Assembly (NCBI GenBank): GCA_039809405.1
Contig: JBDHUX010000054.1
Location: 1 to 6,324, forward strand
Reading direction: 5' to 3'
Length of the DNA: 6,324 nt
Origin: JBDHUX01 sp039809405
GTDB taxonomy: Bacteria > Patescibacteriota > Gracilibacteria > Absconditabacterales > Absconditicoccaceae
Part shown: piece by piece, positions 6,231-6,324 of the stretch
Position numbering within the stretch: position 1 is the first letter of the stretch
Layout of the letters: each line of letters starts with the position of its first letter
Notes under the pieces: model-generated
What the model was told of the DNA's origin: nothing
The model's input: only the letters and a program-made list of their open reading frames with translations
Database searches by the model: none
Program-made: the position numbers and the translations under genes

Positions 6231-6324
6231 TTAAAATAATCAAACATTTTGACTTTTGTCTCCTTCAAACATATCTATCCCAGTGAGTTTTGCCAATTCT
6301 GCAAGTCAGTATACTACTTGGATT
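6231..6324 (-). CDS. 3' end of an unidentified minus-strand gene
   Basis: The last 30 codons read IQVVYGLAELAKL, then TGIDMFEGDKSQNVGLF, and end in TAA (6233-6231), with two TGA = Gly codons (6th and 28th residues shown). The frame is open to the window edge, has the codon flavour of the neighbouring genes, and reads in the same direction as queA about 110 bp upstream of it. The family cannot be told from this C-terminal fragment. The palindromic repeat sits between it and queA. Confidence 0.6.

Noticed and set aside
1..6324. CRISPR array, tRNA, rRNA, transposase or toxin-antitoxin system
   Set aside because: I looked for spaced direct repeats, cloverleaf-like segments and mobile-element proteins and saw none beyond the small repeats listed.

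Overview
The window reads as chromosome from an uncultured Patescibacteria/CPR bacterium that decodes UGA as glycine, i.e. Candidatus Gracilibacteria (BD1-5) or Absconditabacteria (SR1), genetic code 25. Read with the standard code, every gene shatters at TGA. Read with TGA = Gly, four complete recognisable genes and one long unknown gene appear. The TGAs fall on glycines that are conserved in those families, including the MurE P-loop, the HIT 'GHTLVIPK' motif and the QueA 'GSVASPTA' and 'GLGTF' motifs. No gene here ends in TGA; all stops are TAA or TAG. The DNA is AT-rich, with extremely AT-rich intergenic stretches, and none of the five intact genes has a clear Shine-Dalgarno sequence.

Layout. 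Positions 1-42 hold the end of an unidentified gene. Positions 103-604 hold a CHC2 zinc-finger (DnaG N-terminal type) gene that looks broken by a +1 frame change. Positions 605-893 carry no convincing gene but include a 12-bp inverted repeat and a strong promoter (809-836) for the HIT-family hydrolase gene at 894-1289, which is followed by a rho-independent terminator. A CPR-type short MurE Mur ligase lies on the minus strand (1474-2817). It diverges, across about 250 bp of AT-rich DNA, from an inositol-monophosphatase-family gene (3072-3965). A 294-aa protein of unknown function (3998-4882) follows 32 bp later, probably in the same operon. This pair converges on queA (4888-6120, minus strand) with a 5-bp gap. 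The terminator for the plus-strand pair lies inside the 3' coding end of queA. Upstream of queA is an ERIC/REP-like palindromic repeat (6140-6198), then the 3' end of another minus-strand gene (6231-6324).

Function. The identified genes are housekeeping: peptidoglycan precursor synthesis (murE), tRNA queuosine modification (queA), nucleotide/phosphate-ester hydrolysis (HIT) and sugar/inositol phosphate hydrolysis (IMPase family). They do not form one obvious pathway. I see no CRISPR array, tRNA, rRNA, transposase or defence cassette. The standout feature is the recoded genetic code; the least explained elements are the 294-aa protein and the CHC2 remnant.
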